From contig NZ_JAQV02000012.1 of the NCBI RefSeq assembly GCF_000732485.2, positions 1-64,000 of the forward strand: a stretch of DNA of 64,000 nt, given 5' to 3'. Under the pieces are notes generated by a model, which was not told the origin of the DNA, did not search any database, and was given only the letters and a program-made list of their open reading frames with translations. Position numbers and translations under genes: made by a program. The DNA is from Bacillus sp. SJS. GTDB lineage: Bacteria > Bacillota > Bacilli > Bacillales > Bacillaceae. Shown in pieces: positions 9,332 through 17,722 of this stretch; positions within the stretch are counted from its first letter, which is position 1; the number at the start of each line of letters is the position of its first letter.

Positions 9332-9462
9332 GGCTGATTTCCGCTGCAGGTTGCTCGCTTTCCGCGGGGCGGGCGGTGAGCCTCCTCCGCGCTATGCGCC
9401 TGCGGGGTCTCACCTGTCCCGCTGCTCCCGCTGGAGTCTTGCACCTTCCGCTCCAATCAGCC
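9332..9462. repeat. GC-rich palindromic intergenic repeat
   Basis: A 131-bp element bounded by the perfect 8-bp inverted repeat GGCTGATT / AATCAGCC. Inside, GGTGAG and CTCACC pair around a strong stem with GCGC arms, and GCGGGGC pairs with TCCCGC further out. The interior is far richer in GC than its surroundings. Similar GC-rich hairpin repeats (from memory, not searched) occur in many copies in Bacillaceae genomes. It lies between htrC and the next terminator. Confidence 0.7.
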
Positions 9463-9492
9463 TAACCTATAATTGTTCAAAACACCTTTTTT

Positions 9493-9547
9493 AAAACGAA
9501 ACCTATGGAATGCTAATAAAGCGTCCAGCGTGTTTCGTTTTTTATTT
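9493..9547 (+). terminator. Probable htrC terminator
   Basis: AAAACGAAAC and GTTTCGTTTT are complementary arms with a T-rich tail. It lies after the inserted GC-rich repeat and is probably the original htrC terminator. Confidence 0.65.
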
Positions 9548-9586
9548 TGATGCAAGAGTTTTGTTAACAGCCTTTTTCATTTAGGG

Positions 9587-9888
9587 TGTGGATAAACCGG
9601 GTGTTTGGTGTAAAATAAGTAGAGAATCCACCTGTGGATAAGGAGGGAACAGCATGAAAGCATGTGCAGATCATGTCGAAACAGCGATAGATATGTATGT
9701 TGACGAGCACGAATTGGCTCCGGAAATAATGAAAATTGAAGAAACCAACAGGTTATCCACAACCTGTGAATTGTGCGAAAACCCAGCCATATATATAGTG
9801 GGGGAATAAACTTTCGCCCCCGGATGTGGATGGGAAATACACAATTGTGGATAACTATTGTGAATATCGTAATTTAAAGTGGGGATAA
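9587..9888. promoter_or_regulatory. Cluster of DnaA boxes upstream of rlmH
   Basis: Four perfect DnaA 9-mers TTATCCACA occur: on the minus strand at 9587-9595, 9633-9641 and 9846-9854, and on the plus strand at 9753-9761. Near-matches lie at 9859-9867 and 9880-9888. B. subtilis has a DnaA-box cluster near yydA (the rlmH gene), one of a few oriC-proximal clusters that help limit initiation. The position here is the same. Binding is not shown by the sequence alone. Confidence 0.75.
9654..9809 (+). CDS. Small CxxH/CxxC protein
   Basis: A 51-residue protein with a CADH motif near the N-terminus and CELC near the C-terminus, matching the small CxxH/CxxC family often found just before rlmH in Bacillus. 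The four residues could hold a zinc ion. AAGGAGG lies 5 nt upstream of the ATG at 9654. Function unknown. Two of the DnaA boxes flank or overlap it: one ends 12 nt before the start and one lies inside the coding sequence at 9753-9761. Confidence 0.8.
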   Translation: MKACADHVETAIDMYVDEHELAPEIMKIEETNRLSTTCELCENPAIYIVGE

Positions 9889-9891
9889 CCT

Positions 9892-10371
9892 GTGAATATA
9901 ACAATCGTAACCGTAGGTAAACTAAAAGAAAAATACTTAAAGCAAGGAATCGACGAATATTTGAAGAGGCTCGGCCCGTACGCCAAAATGGAAATCATCG
10001 AGCTTGCAGACGAAAAAGCGCCAGAAAATTTGAGTGAGCAGGATATGAGAATTGTTAAGGATAAAGAAGGCGAACGGATTTTAGCGAAAATTTCGGATGA
10101 TACCCATGTCATTGCCCTGGCGATTCAAGGGAAAATGAAATCATCGGAGCAGCTTGCTGCGGATCTGGACAGGCTTGCGACTTATGGGAAAAGTAAAGTT
10201 GCCTTTGTAATTGGCGGATCACTGGGATTGAGTGATGCGGTGATGAAGCGGGCGAATGATACGCTGTCTTTTTCAAAGATGACGTTTCCGCATCAGCTCA
10301 TGAGGCTGGTTTTAGTAGAGCAGGTTTATCGGGCTTTTCGGATTAATCGGGGGGAACCGTATCACAAATAA
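9892..10371 (+). CDS. rlmH: RlmH, 23S rRNA pseudouridine-1915 N3-methyltransferase
   Basis: 159-residue SPOUT-class methyltransferase, same length as B. subtilis RlmH (YydA). It methylates pseudouridine 1915 in helix 69 of 23S rRNA using S-adenosylmethionine. The trefoil-knot motifs [11 protein letters not shown] and the C-terminal LPHQLMR-like [20 protein letters not shown], ending GEPYHK, are clear. Start is GTG 9892 with GGGG about 8 nt upstream. The gene directly follows the DnaA-box cluster. Confidence 0.97.
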   Translation: MNITIVTVGKLKEKYLKQGIDEYLKRLGPYAKMEIIELADEKAPENLSEQDMRIVKDKEGERILAKISDDTHVIALAIQGKMKSSEQLAADLDRLATYGKSKVAFVIGGSLGLSDAVMKRANDTLSFSKMTFPHQLMRLVLVEQVYRAFRINRGEPYHK

Positions 10372-10396
10372 ATGCAAATTCTCCTTAAAATAATAA

Positions 10397-10441
10397 GGCA
10401 CCAGTCCTGTATAGGCTTGGTGCTATTTTTAGTTAGGTGAA
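10397..10441 (+). terminator. rlmH terminator
   Basis: GCACCA and TGGTGC arms, with AGTCC/GGCTT pairing inside, are followed by ATTTTTAG. The tail also fits a terminator for the convergent MocR gene. Confidence 0.7.
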
Positions 10442-10473
10442 GCTGTGTTTAAATGAGTGAGATTTTAAATAAA

Positions 10474-11823
10474 TTAGCCTCTTCTTTTATTGTCCAATAC
10501 AGAGATAGCTCCAGCGATCTTTTCTAGCCCGTACGTTATCTGATGGTCATGCACTTGAGAGGTGCATAACCGGAGGAGTTGGTCTTTATTGAAATCGGGT
10601 AAGAACATTCTGCTTGTATCATCTATTAGTATTTGCTGTTCGGATAATTGCAGGGCCAGTTTTTTGGCTGATACGTGATGGGGCATGTAGATAGAAAGGT
10701 AAAATCCTGAATCTGGCTTCGTATAGGATGTGCCTTCGGGCAAGTATTGTTCACAGGCACTTTTCAGCAGGTTCATTTTATTAAAGTATACGTCCTTTAT
10801 TTTTTTCAGATGGCTGTGATACATTCCGCTTTTTAAATAAATATCCAGCGCACCTTGAGAAAGGACTGGGCTGTTGAAGTCAGAGCTGAATTTATAGCGT
10901 AAAAAGGTTTTCATCATTTGATCTGGCATTACAGCACTGGCGATCCGGAGCCCGGGGAGAAATACTTTTGAAAAGCTTTGAATATAAATGACTCTTCCGG
11001 ACGGATCAAAAGCGAAAAACGGGTCGGCTTTTTTATCGCGCTCTAATTCACCTAGAAAATCATCTTCCACGATATACACATCATATTTACTAGCCAATTC
11101 CACAATTTTCTTCTTCTCCCTATTTGTATAAGAGTGTCCAAGAGGATTGTGAAATCTCGGAATGACGTAGAAAAACTTAATATCGTTGTTTTTGAACATC
11201 CATTCAAGAAGTTCCAAATCCACTCCATTCATTGAAACCTCAATCCCGTAGGCTGTAACTTGATGGATGTTAAGGGATTCAATCATCCCAAAATAGGTTG
11301 GCTGCTCAATCACAATATTTTTTTTGTTGTTTGGAAAGGGAAAGGCTGTTAGCAAATGAAGCGCTTGCTGAGAGCCCGAAACGATGACTACACGGTCCGT
11401 TTCGGTAAACACTTGGGAATGTTGAAGGTTTTTCACGATTTCTGTACGCAGGGAATAAAGGCCTTGCTGATCGGTGTATGTAAAAATTTCCTCCTTATAA
11501 ACTTCAATGGCCTGATTTAAGCAATGCTGAAATTCGATATAGGGCAAGAGATGCTTATCCGGCCCGGCTGATAAGAAGTCTACTGTGCCAGGCGGGTTTA
11601 GGGGGTGTTTAAAATCACGGACGATATAATAGCCGCTTTGAGGGATGGAGAAAATTAAGTGCTCTTTTTCTAATTCACTGTACGCTTTGATCACCGTATT
11701 TTTACTGCAGCTGAATGTTTCAGCCAGCTGCCGGATCGAGGGAAGCTTTTGGCCGGCGTCTGCATCCCCGTTTATAATCTGCTGCTTAATCTTTTCTGCA
11801 AGCATCATGTATTTTGGACTCAA
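10474..11823 (-). CDS. MocR-type (GntR HTH + aminotransferase fold) regulator
   Basis: 449-residue regulator. The N-terminal 70 residues are a GntR winged helix (LPSIRQLAETFSCSKNTVIKAYSELE). The rest is a fold-type I PLP aminotransferase domain with the expected lysine in QSFSKVFLPGLR. MocR proteins sense vitamin B6 vitamers or amino compounds and usually control a divergent gene. Here the divergent neighbour is an EamA exporter, as for several known MocR pairs. TTG at 11823 is used as start because AAGGAGG lies about 11 nt upstream; the ATG pair 15 nt in has no such site. Confidence 0.9.
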   Translation of the reverse strand: MSPKYMMLAEKIKQQIINGDADAGQKLPSIRQLAETFSCSKNTVIKAYSELEKEHLIFSIPQSGYYIVRDFKHPLNPPGTVDFLSAGPDKHLLPYIEFQHCLNQAIEVYKEEIFTYTDQQGLYSLRTEIVKNLQHSQVFTETDRVVIVSGSQQALHLLTAFPFPNNKKNIVIEQPTYFGMIESLNIHQVTAYGIEVSMNGVDLELLEWMFKNNDIKFFYVIPRFHNPLGHSYTNREKKKIVELASKYDVYIVEDDFLGELERDKKADPFFAFDPSGRVIYIQSFSKVFLPGLRIASAVMPDQMMKTFLRYKFSSDFNSPVLSQGALDIYLKSGMYHSHLKKIKDVYFNKMNLLKSACEQYLPEGTSYTKPDSGFYLSIYMPHHVSAKKLALQLSEQQILIDDTSRMFLPDFNKDQLLRLCTSQVHDHQITYGLEKIAGAISVLDNKRRG

Positions 11824-11967
11824 ATTTGTTCAAGCCTCCTTAACTGTACCCTGACAGATGCAGAAAACAGCCATCGTATCCCATATCTGTTTCTAATATG
11901 ATGTGATTATATCAAAAGGGTCCCTGATTTTTAGGACAAATTTAATATCGCTGCGGAGGAAATGGAT

Positions 11968-12858
11968 ATGGAAAAAGAAAAAAAGGGATTATTGTTGGGT
12001 TTTTTGGGGGTGGTCTGCTTTAGTTTGACGCTGCCTGCTACCGGTATGGCGGTTCAGTATTTCGGCACAACGGTAACGGGGTTGGGCAGAACCGTCATTG
12101 CAGCTATATTAGTCACGGGAATATTAATTGTCCGGAAGGAAAAAGCACCCAACCGGAACCAAATAAAGAGTCTTGGTATTGTTGCCGCAGGAGCGGTCCT
12201 GGGCTTTCCACTCCTGACCTCTTGGGTCATGAACACATTGCCGGTTTCACACGGGGCAGTGGAATTAGCACTATTGCCTTTAGCAACAGCGGGAATTGCA
12301 GCGTTAAGAGCAGGAGAAAGGCCTTCTTTACGGTTTTGGATTGCAGGCTTAATGGGAACAGGAGCGGTCCTTTTCTATGCCATAAGTTTAAATCTTGGAA
12401 CGTTTCAAATAGAGGATGCAGGCCTCTTAGCGTCCGTCCTTTTGTTAGGACTTAGTTATGCGGAAGGTGGAAAGCTCTCAAAAGAAATGGGCAGCTGGCA
12501 GGTTATCGCATGGGCGATTGTCATAGGGGCTCCCTTCTTTCTAATTCCTGTAGCGATGAATCTTTCAGCGGAGATGTTACATGCTCCCATACAAGCCTGG
12601 GCGAGCTTGCTTTATTTAGCGTTGGTCAGCCAGTTTTTAGCGTATGTCGCCTGGTATGGCGGAATGGCATTAGGCGGCATTTCCCGCATAAGCCAGCTGC
12701 AATACCTGCAGCCGTTTCTGATGATTTTGTTTGCTGCAGTTTTTTTAGGGGAATCCGTCAGCCTCATAACAATCGTTACGGCCATGATCGTCGTTCTATC
12801 TGTTTTCATCGGGAAAAATGCCACGGTATCCAAAAAGAAATTACCAGGATCCATGTGA
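11968..12858 (+). CDS. EamA/DMT family exporter
   Basis: 296-residue integral membrane protein with ten predicted helices in two EamA repeats (about 5-140 and 150-285), the drug/metabolite transporter plan. ATG 11968 sits 7 nt after GGAGGA; the ATG six bases earlier is too close. It is divergent from the MocR regulator, which probably controls it. The substrate is unknown; MocR-linked EamA proteins often export amino acids or metabolites. Confidence 0.88.
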   Translation: MEKEKKGLLLGFLGVVCFSLTLPATGMAVQYFGTTVTGLGRTVIAAILVTGILIVRKEKAPNRNQIKSLGIVAAGAVLGFPLLTSWVMNTLPVSHGAVELALLPLATAGIAALRAGERPSLRFWIAGLMGTGAVLFYAISLNLGTFQIEDAGLLASVLLLGLSYAEGGKLSKEMGSWQVIAWAIVIGAPFFLIPVAMNLSAEMLHAPIQAWASLLYLALVSQFLAYVAWYGGMALGGISRISQLQYLQPFLMILFAAVFLGESVSLITIVTAMIVVLSVFIGKNATVSKKKLPGSM

Positions 12859-13466
12859 CCCTGGATTTGAAAAAAGAAGCACTGAAGAACCAACAAATAG
12901 TCCCTGGTACTTCTTTATAAATTCATCAAGACACCCGCAGCTTCTCCCTGCTCCCGAGAAAACCGGGACGATTCTAATGCTTCCTAACATATAAGGAAGC
13001 GCAATAACCGTCCCGTTGCTGTTTAATCAGAGATTTTGATTGGACAGAAGCTCTTCAACATTTGATTGGGCTTACTGAAGAGGCACTGAAATTGAGTTCA
13101 GAAAGTCATAAACATAATTAACAGTCTATTAGCTCAATGGATTGCAGGTTTGCCCAACTATATCAAAGCCTACCTGCCTGTTTCAATCTGCGAAAGTTGA
13201 GCTAAGTTGAGCTAGATTATTTATGCAGAAATGCTTAAATGTATTTTAAGATTGTCGATATTATTAGTAAGAAATGGATAATTAGTAAGAAAATTGTTTC
13301 AATATATTACTTAACTGAAAAACAAGAAAAATGTTGCTGATAAGCTACTTTTCTTTAAATGTAATTGAATGTTAAATCGGTATCTAGTAACGAAAAAAAT
13401 GCAGTCTAGTTAATAAAAGTTTTACATAGAAATTAATAAAAAATTCTTATTATTAAGGGGAACAAG
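12859..13466. other. Intergenic region with gene scraps and a large hairpin
   Basis: After the MFS scrap, 12964-13015 form a two-part hairpin: CGGGACG/CGTCCCG outside and GCTTCC/GGAAGC inside. An open stretch of 29 codons without a start ends at the stop 13119-13121 (it begins DFDWTEALQHL) and may be a gene remnant. From about 13200 the sequence becomes AT-rich and leads into the next gene. No intact gene is seen. Confidence 0.5.
12870..12917 (-). terminator. MFS-type terminator plus terminal gene scrap (copy 3)
   Basis: On the minus strand GAAGTAC pairs with GTGCTTC and is followed by T6. The next bases (to about 12945) encode SREKLRVS-stop in the same arrangement as the SRREKPRMS end of the intact MFS gene at 16279. 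It is the shortest of three copies of this 3' end. It may now also end the EamA transcript. Confidence 0.65.
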
Positions 13467-14226
13467 ATGTCATTTTTACTTGTATTGATAGGTGCTTTAC
13501 TTTGGATAATAGGTGGTATAGGTGTTATTGTTTTTGCATTCTTAGCTTTCATTAATAGAAAACGAAATAGTGCCTCAATGTATGCAAGAGCAGGTACGAT
13601 TTCTTTTTTCTTTTTAGTAATTGGTATAGCTGTAATGACTTTTAGTGAAGAAGGCTATTGGGAACGTGCTGAATTGTCAGATAATGAATTAAAAGAAAAT
13701 AAGGAAATAGAGCAGAATATACAGAGGAACTATCAATTAGAAGAGGAAGCTTATCAAAACTATATCCAAGAACAAGAGAAGAATATAGAAAATTATCAAG
13801 AATCGGTAGAATCAGAGGTAGCCGAAACGTCTCAACAGAATAATTCTGAGATTGGGCCACTTGAAGAACAAGAGGTATACAATTTGGTTGTAAATTATGG
13901 AAATGGAATGATTCAAGCAATTAATAATGGAGATTTCTTAATTGTAGAATCATTTTTACTACCAGAAAGTAATTTATATATTTCACAGCGTAAGTTAGTA
14001 GAGGATTTATATAACCAGAATATAGTTGAGAATTTATACACTTTTAACATTGAATCTATTAGTAAAGTAGGTATAAATATGTTTGAAGTTGAAACTTTTG
14101 AAGAAATAGGTATTGAGAAACAAGGAAAAGAAGATATTAAAGAATTTCAATGGTTATATACAGTCCAAAATGTTAATGGAGAGTATCTGTTGAGTGATAT
14201 AAGGGGTAAATGACTCAACTTTCGCA
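13189..14226. repeat. 13-bp inverted repeat flanking an AT-rich gene
   Basis: TGCGAAAGTTGAG at 13189-13201 recurs perfectly inverted at 14214-14226, enclosing just over 1 kb that contains a single AT-rich gene. The left arm is followed by a partial duplication of GTTGAGCTA. The arms look like terminal repeats of a small mobile unit, but no transposase is inside and no target duplication is clear. Confidence 0.5.
13467..14213 (+). CDS. Two-TM protein with C-terminal NTF2-like domain, unknown
   Basis: 248 residues. Two membrane helices (about 3-28 and 43-60) are followed by a charged, coiled-coil-like segment (70-125) and a C-terminal domain (about 130-245) that resembles the NTF2-like ends of TcaA-type envelope proteins; this similarity is a judgement by eye. 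AAGGGGAAC precedes ATG 13467. Codons are strikingly AT-rich compared with the neighbours, and the gene sits between 13-bp inverted repeats, suggesting recent acquisition. No function can be named. Confidence 0.7.
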   Translation: MSFLLVLIGALLWIIGGIGVIVFAFLAFINRKRNSASMYARAGTISFFFLVIGIAVMTFSEEGYWERAELSDNELKENKEIEQNIQRNYQLEEEAYQNYIQEQEKNIENYQESVESEVAETSQQNNSEIGPLEEQEVYNLVVNYGNGMIQAINNGDFLIVESFLLPESNLYISQRKLVEDLYNQNIVENLYTFNIESISKVGINMFEVETFEEIGIEKQGKEDIKEFQWLYTVQNVNGEYLLSDIRGK

Positions 14227-14256
14227 CTTGAATATATCTAATTGAAACTATAGCCT

Positions 14257-14343
14257 TTAAGCCTTGTACCGTTGATTCATTTGTAAAATCCCTGCTAGCA
14301 ATTCTATCATAAAGTCCTTAATTGGTGTTTTCCCAGTATTAAT
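14257..14343 (-). pseudogene. Possible serine-recombinase remnant
   Basis: An open stretch of 28 codons on the minus strand (NTGKTPIKDFMIELLAGI, then LQMNQRYKA and a stop) resembles the region after the catalytic domain of small serine recombinases, where TPxGK-F and AQMER-like patterns occur. It has no start and is closed upstream by a stop. It lies just outside the right 13-bp repeat. Confidence 0.3.
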
Positions 14344-14420
14344 TCATATTTTATAAATACGTATTTTAATAAAAGGGGTAACATTCAGACTTTTAATAGA
14401 GAACCCCCTTGTTGATACAT

Positions 14421-14467
14421 AAAAAAGAAGTATCTAAAAATTATTCAACGTTCCTTGATACTTCTTT
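14421..14467 (-). terminator. Terminator of MFS pseudogene (copy 2)
   Basis: GAAGTATC and GATACTTC pair across a 22-nt loop and run into T6 on the minus strand. It is a diverged copy of the terminator at 16224-16267. Confidence 0.65.
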
Positions 14468-14900
14468 ATTCTATCAAGACATCAGCAGCTTCTCTGTGCT
14501 GCTGATGTCTTTTTCCTTTTGTTCCAACCGGGTAACTCACAAAAGTTAACAAACTCGCGGCAATTGCCATCAAACCCCCAGACCATGTCACAATCATCAA
14601 ATCTCCTTGATGGTAGACAACCACACCTAATGCAGAAACAAAAGCAATCCCGACATTTCTAGCAACTGGCATCAAGGAAGCAGCGAGGATGTTACTGAAG
14701 ATTGAGATGTATACGTAGCCGAAAACGATGAGGCTGATGAAATGGCTTGGCGCTGCCATTTCATTCAGGAAGGGAACAAGGTACGTGTGAACACGACATA
14801 TATGGCTCCGAATCCGAGAGACGGGATGAAGAAGGGCATCAGGTTTCTAGGGTGTGTCACCATAGAGAATTGATCACGGATCGAGCTGCATCCCGGTGCT
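14466..14900 (-). pseudogene. Truncated MFS transporter (copy 2)
   Basis: The bases align closely with the 3' part of the intact MFS gene at 16279-17493. The copy lacks the N-terminal two thirds, has an internal deletion of about 200 bp (joining VARNVGIAF... directly to SNILA...), and shifts frame just before its end, so the last residues read KRHQQHREA instead of KDISRREKP. It is plainly dead. It shows that this transporter was duplicated and then decayed. Confidence 0.85.
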
Positions 14901-15039
14901 TTCCAAAGGCTAGAAAGACGCACTAGTATCTGTAAAAAAGTTCAATAGTCATGCATTTATGGTTTATGTTTCCATATTAGGGGGAAATTGAATGTCGAAA
15001 CGGAACTAATACAATTGAACTAACTGGGAGGATTATTGA

Positions 15040-16095
15040 ATGATTAGAAAAGGGAGTTTACTAGTTTTAACGGGTATGCTGATGGTAGCGGCAGCAGGCT
15101 GCGGCGGCTCTGGGGAAAAGGCAAATGCCGGAAGCGGTAAGAGCAAGGAGCTGGATGTTTCAGTGGCGGATGCTTCATACATATTGACAGGTGAGGATGA
15201 CGGCGTATCGGAGAAGGATACGGGTGTCCTGATGGTCAACTTAAAGGTAAAGAACAATTCAGACTCAGCTTTTACCATTTCTTCAATGGATGGAATCAAG
15301 CTATACCAAGGGGAAAAGGAGCTGAGCCCGAAAAGAGATGTCTATTCTTCTGATTTGGGACTGGAGCCAGATATGCCAGGGAGCATCGGAGCCGACAAAG
15401 AAAAGACCATCCCTGCTTTTTTTGAAGTAGAAAAGGGAGAGACATATGAAATTGGGATCAAACCGCGTTCCGAGAATTATGAAGATAAGCTAAAGGAAGT
15501 TACACTGAAACTGGATACAGAAAAATATGCAGACAGTCTGGATCTGATGGAGGATCCTGCGAAAGCTTTGACAGCCTATATCGAGACCATTTATCTGGAT
15601 AAGGAAAATCCGGATTTTGAAAAGCATGTCTCCGCTGATAAGCGGGCACTTCAGGAAGAAGCAAAATCAAGCTTCAACGACGGCCTGAAAAGTATCGTAT
15701 ATAATTCCATTCCTGCTCAAGAAGTGGATAAGCACTATACCAGCTACAAATCCGTACTTGCTGAAAAGGCAAAACTTAAAGCTGAGCCTAAGGCATATGC
15801 CAATGACAGGGCGGTCGTTACGCTTGAATATTCCACAGTGCCTTTAGATGATTCATATGAAACCATGTCTGATTTACAAAGCGAATATAAGGAAAAAACC
15901 AATGACTATGACTCCAAGAAAGCTCAGAGCTATGCCTTGGAGAAGTTCGATGCTGTGCTGAATTCATTGGAAGTCCAGCAAGGAAGAGATCCATTGGAAA
16001 TTAAAATGATTAAGAAGGATGACAAGTGGTCGGTTGATACAGAAGATTACAATAGTGAAAGGATTGTGGAAGTATTTGCATCAGGGTCCCGCTGA
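15040..16095 (+). CDS. Lipoprotein with DUF4352-like and DUF5105-like domains
   Basis: 351-residue predicted lipoprotein. The signal peptide ends in a lipobox AAGC with C21. Residues about 35-170 resemble the immunoglobulin-like DUF4352 fold seen in Gram-positive lipoproteins, and about 180-345 resemble DUF5105 of Bacillus lipoproteins. ATG 15040 follows GGGAGG. It stands alone between two MFS copies with its own terminator. Function unknown; the assignment is by eye. Confidence 0.8.
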   Translation: MIRKGSLLVLTGMLMVAAAGCGGSGEKANAGSGKSKELDVSVADASYILTGEDDGVSEKDTGVLMVNLKVKNNSDSAFTISSMDGIKLYQGEKELSPKRDVYSSDLGLEPDMPGSIGADKEKTIPAFFEVEKGETYEIGIKPRSENYEDKLKEVTLKLDTEKYADSLDLMEDPAKALTAYIETIYLDKENPDFEKHVSADKRALQEEAKSSFNDGLKSIVYNSIPAQEVDKHYTSYKSVLAEKAKLKAEPKAYANDRAVVTLEYSTVPLDDSYETMSDLQSEYKEKTNDYDSKKAQSYALEKFDAVLNSLEVQQGRDPLEIKMIKKDDKWSVDTEDYNSERIVEVFASGSR

Positions 16096-16151
16096 TAAAA
16101 GGAGCAGGGTATCTTCTGCAAATCTCCTTTACAACAAGTAACCATTCATAA

Positions 16152-16179
16152 ATAAGTCGCATATGCGGCTTATTTTTTT
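16152..16179 (+). terminator. Lipoprotein gene terminator
   Basis: ATAAGTCGC and GCGGCTTAT (one wobble pair) enclose four bases and are followed by T7. Confidence 0.85.
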
Positions 16180-16223
16180 GCCTTCTCTAGATAGGAATAT
16201 ATTAAGGTGAAAAAAATCATTTT

Positions 16224-16267
16224 AAAAAAGAAGCACAAAAAACCAATCAATGGTCCTCGGTACTTCC
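16224..16267 (-). terminator. MFS gene terminator (copy 1)
   Basis: On the minus strand GAAGTAC/GTGCTTC with a nested ACCA/TGGT stem is followed by T6, immediately after the MFS stop codon. Confidence 0.8.
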
Positions 16268-16278
16268 TTAAAAATTCC

Positions 16279-17493
16279 TCAAGACATCCGTGGCTTCTCT
16301 CTCCTGCTGATGTCTTTTTCTTTTTGATCCAACCGATAACTCACAAAAGTCAGCACACTTGCAGCAATTGCGACCAGTCCCCCAACCCAGGTCACATTCA
16401 TTAAGTCCCCTTGATGGTAAACGAGTCCGCCTAATGCGGAACCAAAAGCAATCCCGACATTGCTGGCAACAGGCATTAATGAGGCGGCGAGTCCTGTTGC
16501 TTTTGGCTGGTAGATCCCGGCAAGGTCGATTAGATAGAGCTGGGTGGATGTGGTTAACAGGATGGCCATTAGGGACATCAGGCCGATGTTGATCAATCCG
16601 ATAATAAGATCGTTTGTCGTCCAGTATAGAGCGATGAGGACAATGGCTTGGACGAGAAAAACGAACCGGAGTCTTCCAATCGCGTTGTTGCTGGCGATTT
16701 TGCCGGCTAGGATGTTGCTGAAGATTGAGATGAATCCGTAGCCGAACAGGATGAGACTGATCGAGCTGCTCGGTGCTGCCATTTCATTTAGGAGCGGCAC
16801 GAGGTATGTGAATACAACATACGTTGCTCCGAATCCAAGAGATGGGATGAAAAAGGCCATTAGGATTCTCGGGTGTGTTAATAAAGAGAATTGATCCCTT
16901 ATTGAGCTGCGGGCTTGATTTTGCAGCTCGGGCAGGATGAAAAAGGATGCTATAAAGGCAAGTCCTCCGAGAAAAGTGGTTAGCAGGAAGGTTGCATTCC
17001 AGTTATACCAATCCGCAATGACCGTTCCAATTGGAACGCCCACTACGTTTGCGAGCGTAAACCCGCCGAAAACAAATGAGATAGCCAGGCTGCGTTTTGC
17101 AGCCGGCATGGTTTCACTGGCCACCATCATGGCAAGGGAAATCAAAACGCCTGTTACAATCGCCGTCAGCATTCGAAGTACGAGGAGCAGAATATAGCTT
17201 GACGATATAACGCACAAGGCATTCAGAATGATGAACGCTCCGATCAAAAACAGCATCCATTTGCGTTTTGGAAAATGGCTTGTTGCGGACATGACGAGTG
17301 GTGTTGCAATGGCAAATGTCATCGCAAAAGCAGAAACAAGTGTGCCTGCTGCTGAATTGGTTATATGAAGGCTCGAGGAAATATCGGTCAGGATCCCGAC
17401 GATTACAAATTCGCTCGTGCCGAGTACAAATGTTAACAAAGCGAGCGTGAAGATGAGCAGCCAATGCCGCCTGGTTAATTCTACGGTGTGCAT
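16279..17493 (-). CDS. MFS transporter, AraJ/sugar-efflux-like
   Basis: 404-residue major facilitator protein with about 12 membrane helices. The start of helix 1 reads LLIFTLALLTFVLGTSEFVIVGIL, the signature of the AraJ/YdhP/PbuE-like branch of drug, sugar and nucleobase efflux pumps. ATG 17493 was chosen because AGAGGTACTT precedes it; in-frame codons further upstream lack a ribosome-binding site. Two decayed copies of its 3' end lie at 14.4-14.9 kb and 12.9 kb on the same strand. The substrate cannot be inferred. Confidence 0.9.
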   Translation of the reverse strand: MHTVELTRRHWLLIFTLALLTFVLGTSEFVIVGILTDISSSLHITNSAAGTLVSAFAMTFAIATPLVMSATSHFPKRKWMLFLIGAFIILNALCVISSSYILLLVLRMLTAIVTGVLISLAMMVASETMPAAKRSLAISFVFGGFTLANVVGVPIGTVIADWYNWNATFLLTTFLGGLAFIASFFILPELQNQARSSIRDQFSLLTHPRILMAFFIPSLGFGATYVVFTYLVPLLNEMAAPSSSISLILFGYGFISIFSNILAGKIASNNAIGRLRFVFLVQAIVLIALYWTTNDLIIGLINIGLMSLMAILLTTSTQLYLIDLAGIYQPKATGLAASLMPVASNVGIAFGSALGGLVYHQGDLMNVTWVGGLVAIAASVLTFVSYRLDQKEKDISRREKPRMS

Positions 17494-17722
17494 AAGTACC
17501 TCTTTTCTTGGATGAATAAAAACGTATTCCATAAACAATTTAATCATCATACCATAAACCGTTTTTATAGTTCAAAAAAATGGAGCCTGTCCCTCCTCGA
17601 CATACTGCAGTGAGACAGGTCATTATTGAAATTTCTTTACGCTTAAAGCCACCAGCAGGGATGGGCTTTGTTCTTATGGAATAATGATAGAAACTGTCTC
17701 AAATAGAAAAGGAGGAATGATT

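Noticed and set aside
11840-11960. MocR operator between the MocR and EamA genes
   Set aside because: Short repeats such as GTCC/GGAC exist, but no convincing pair of direct repeats was found.
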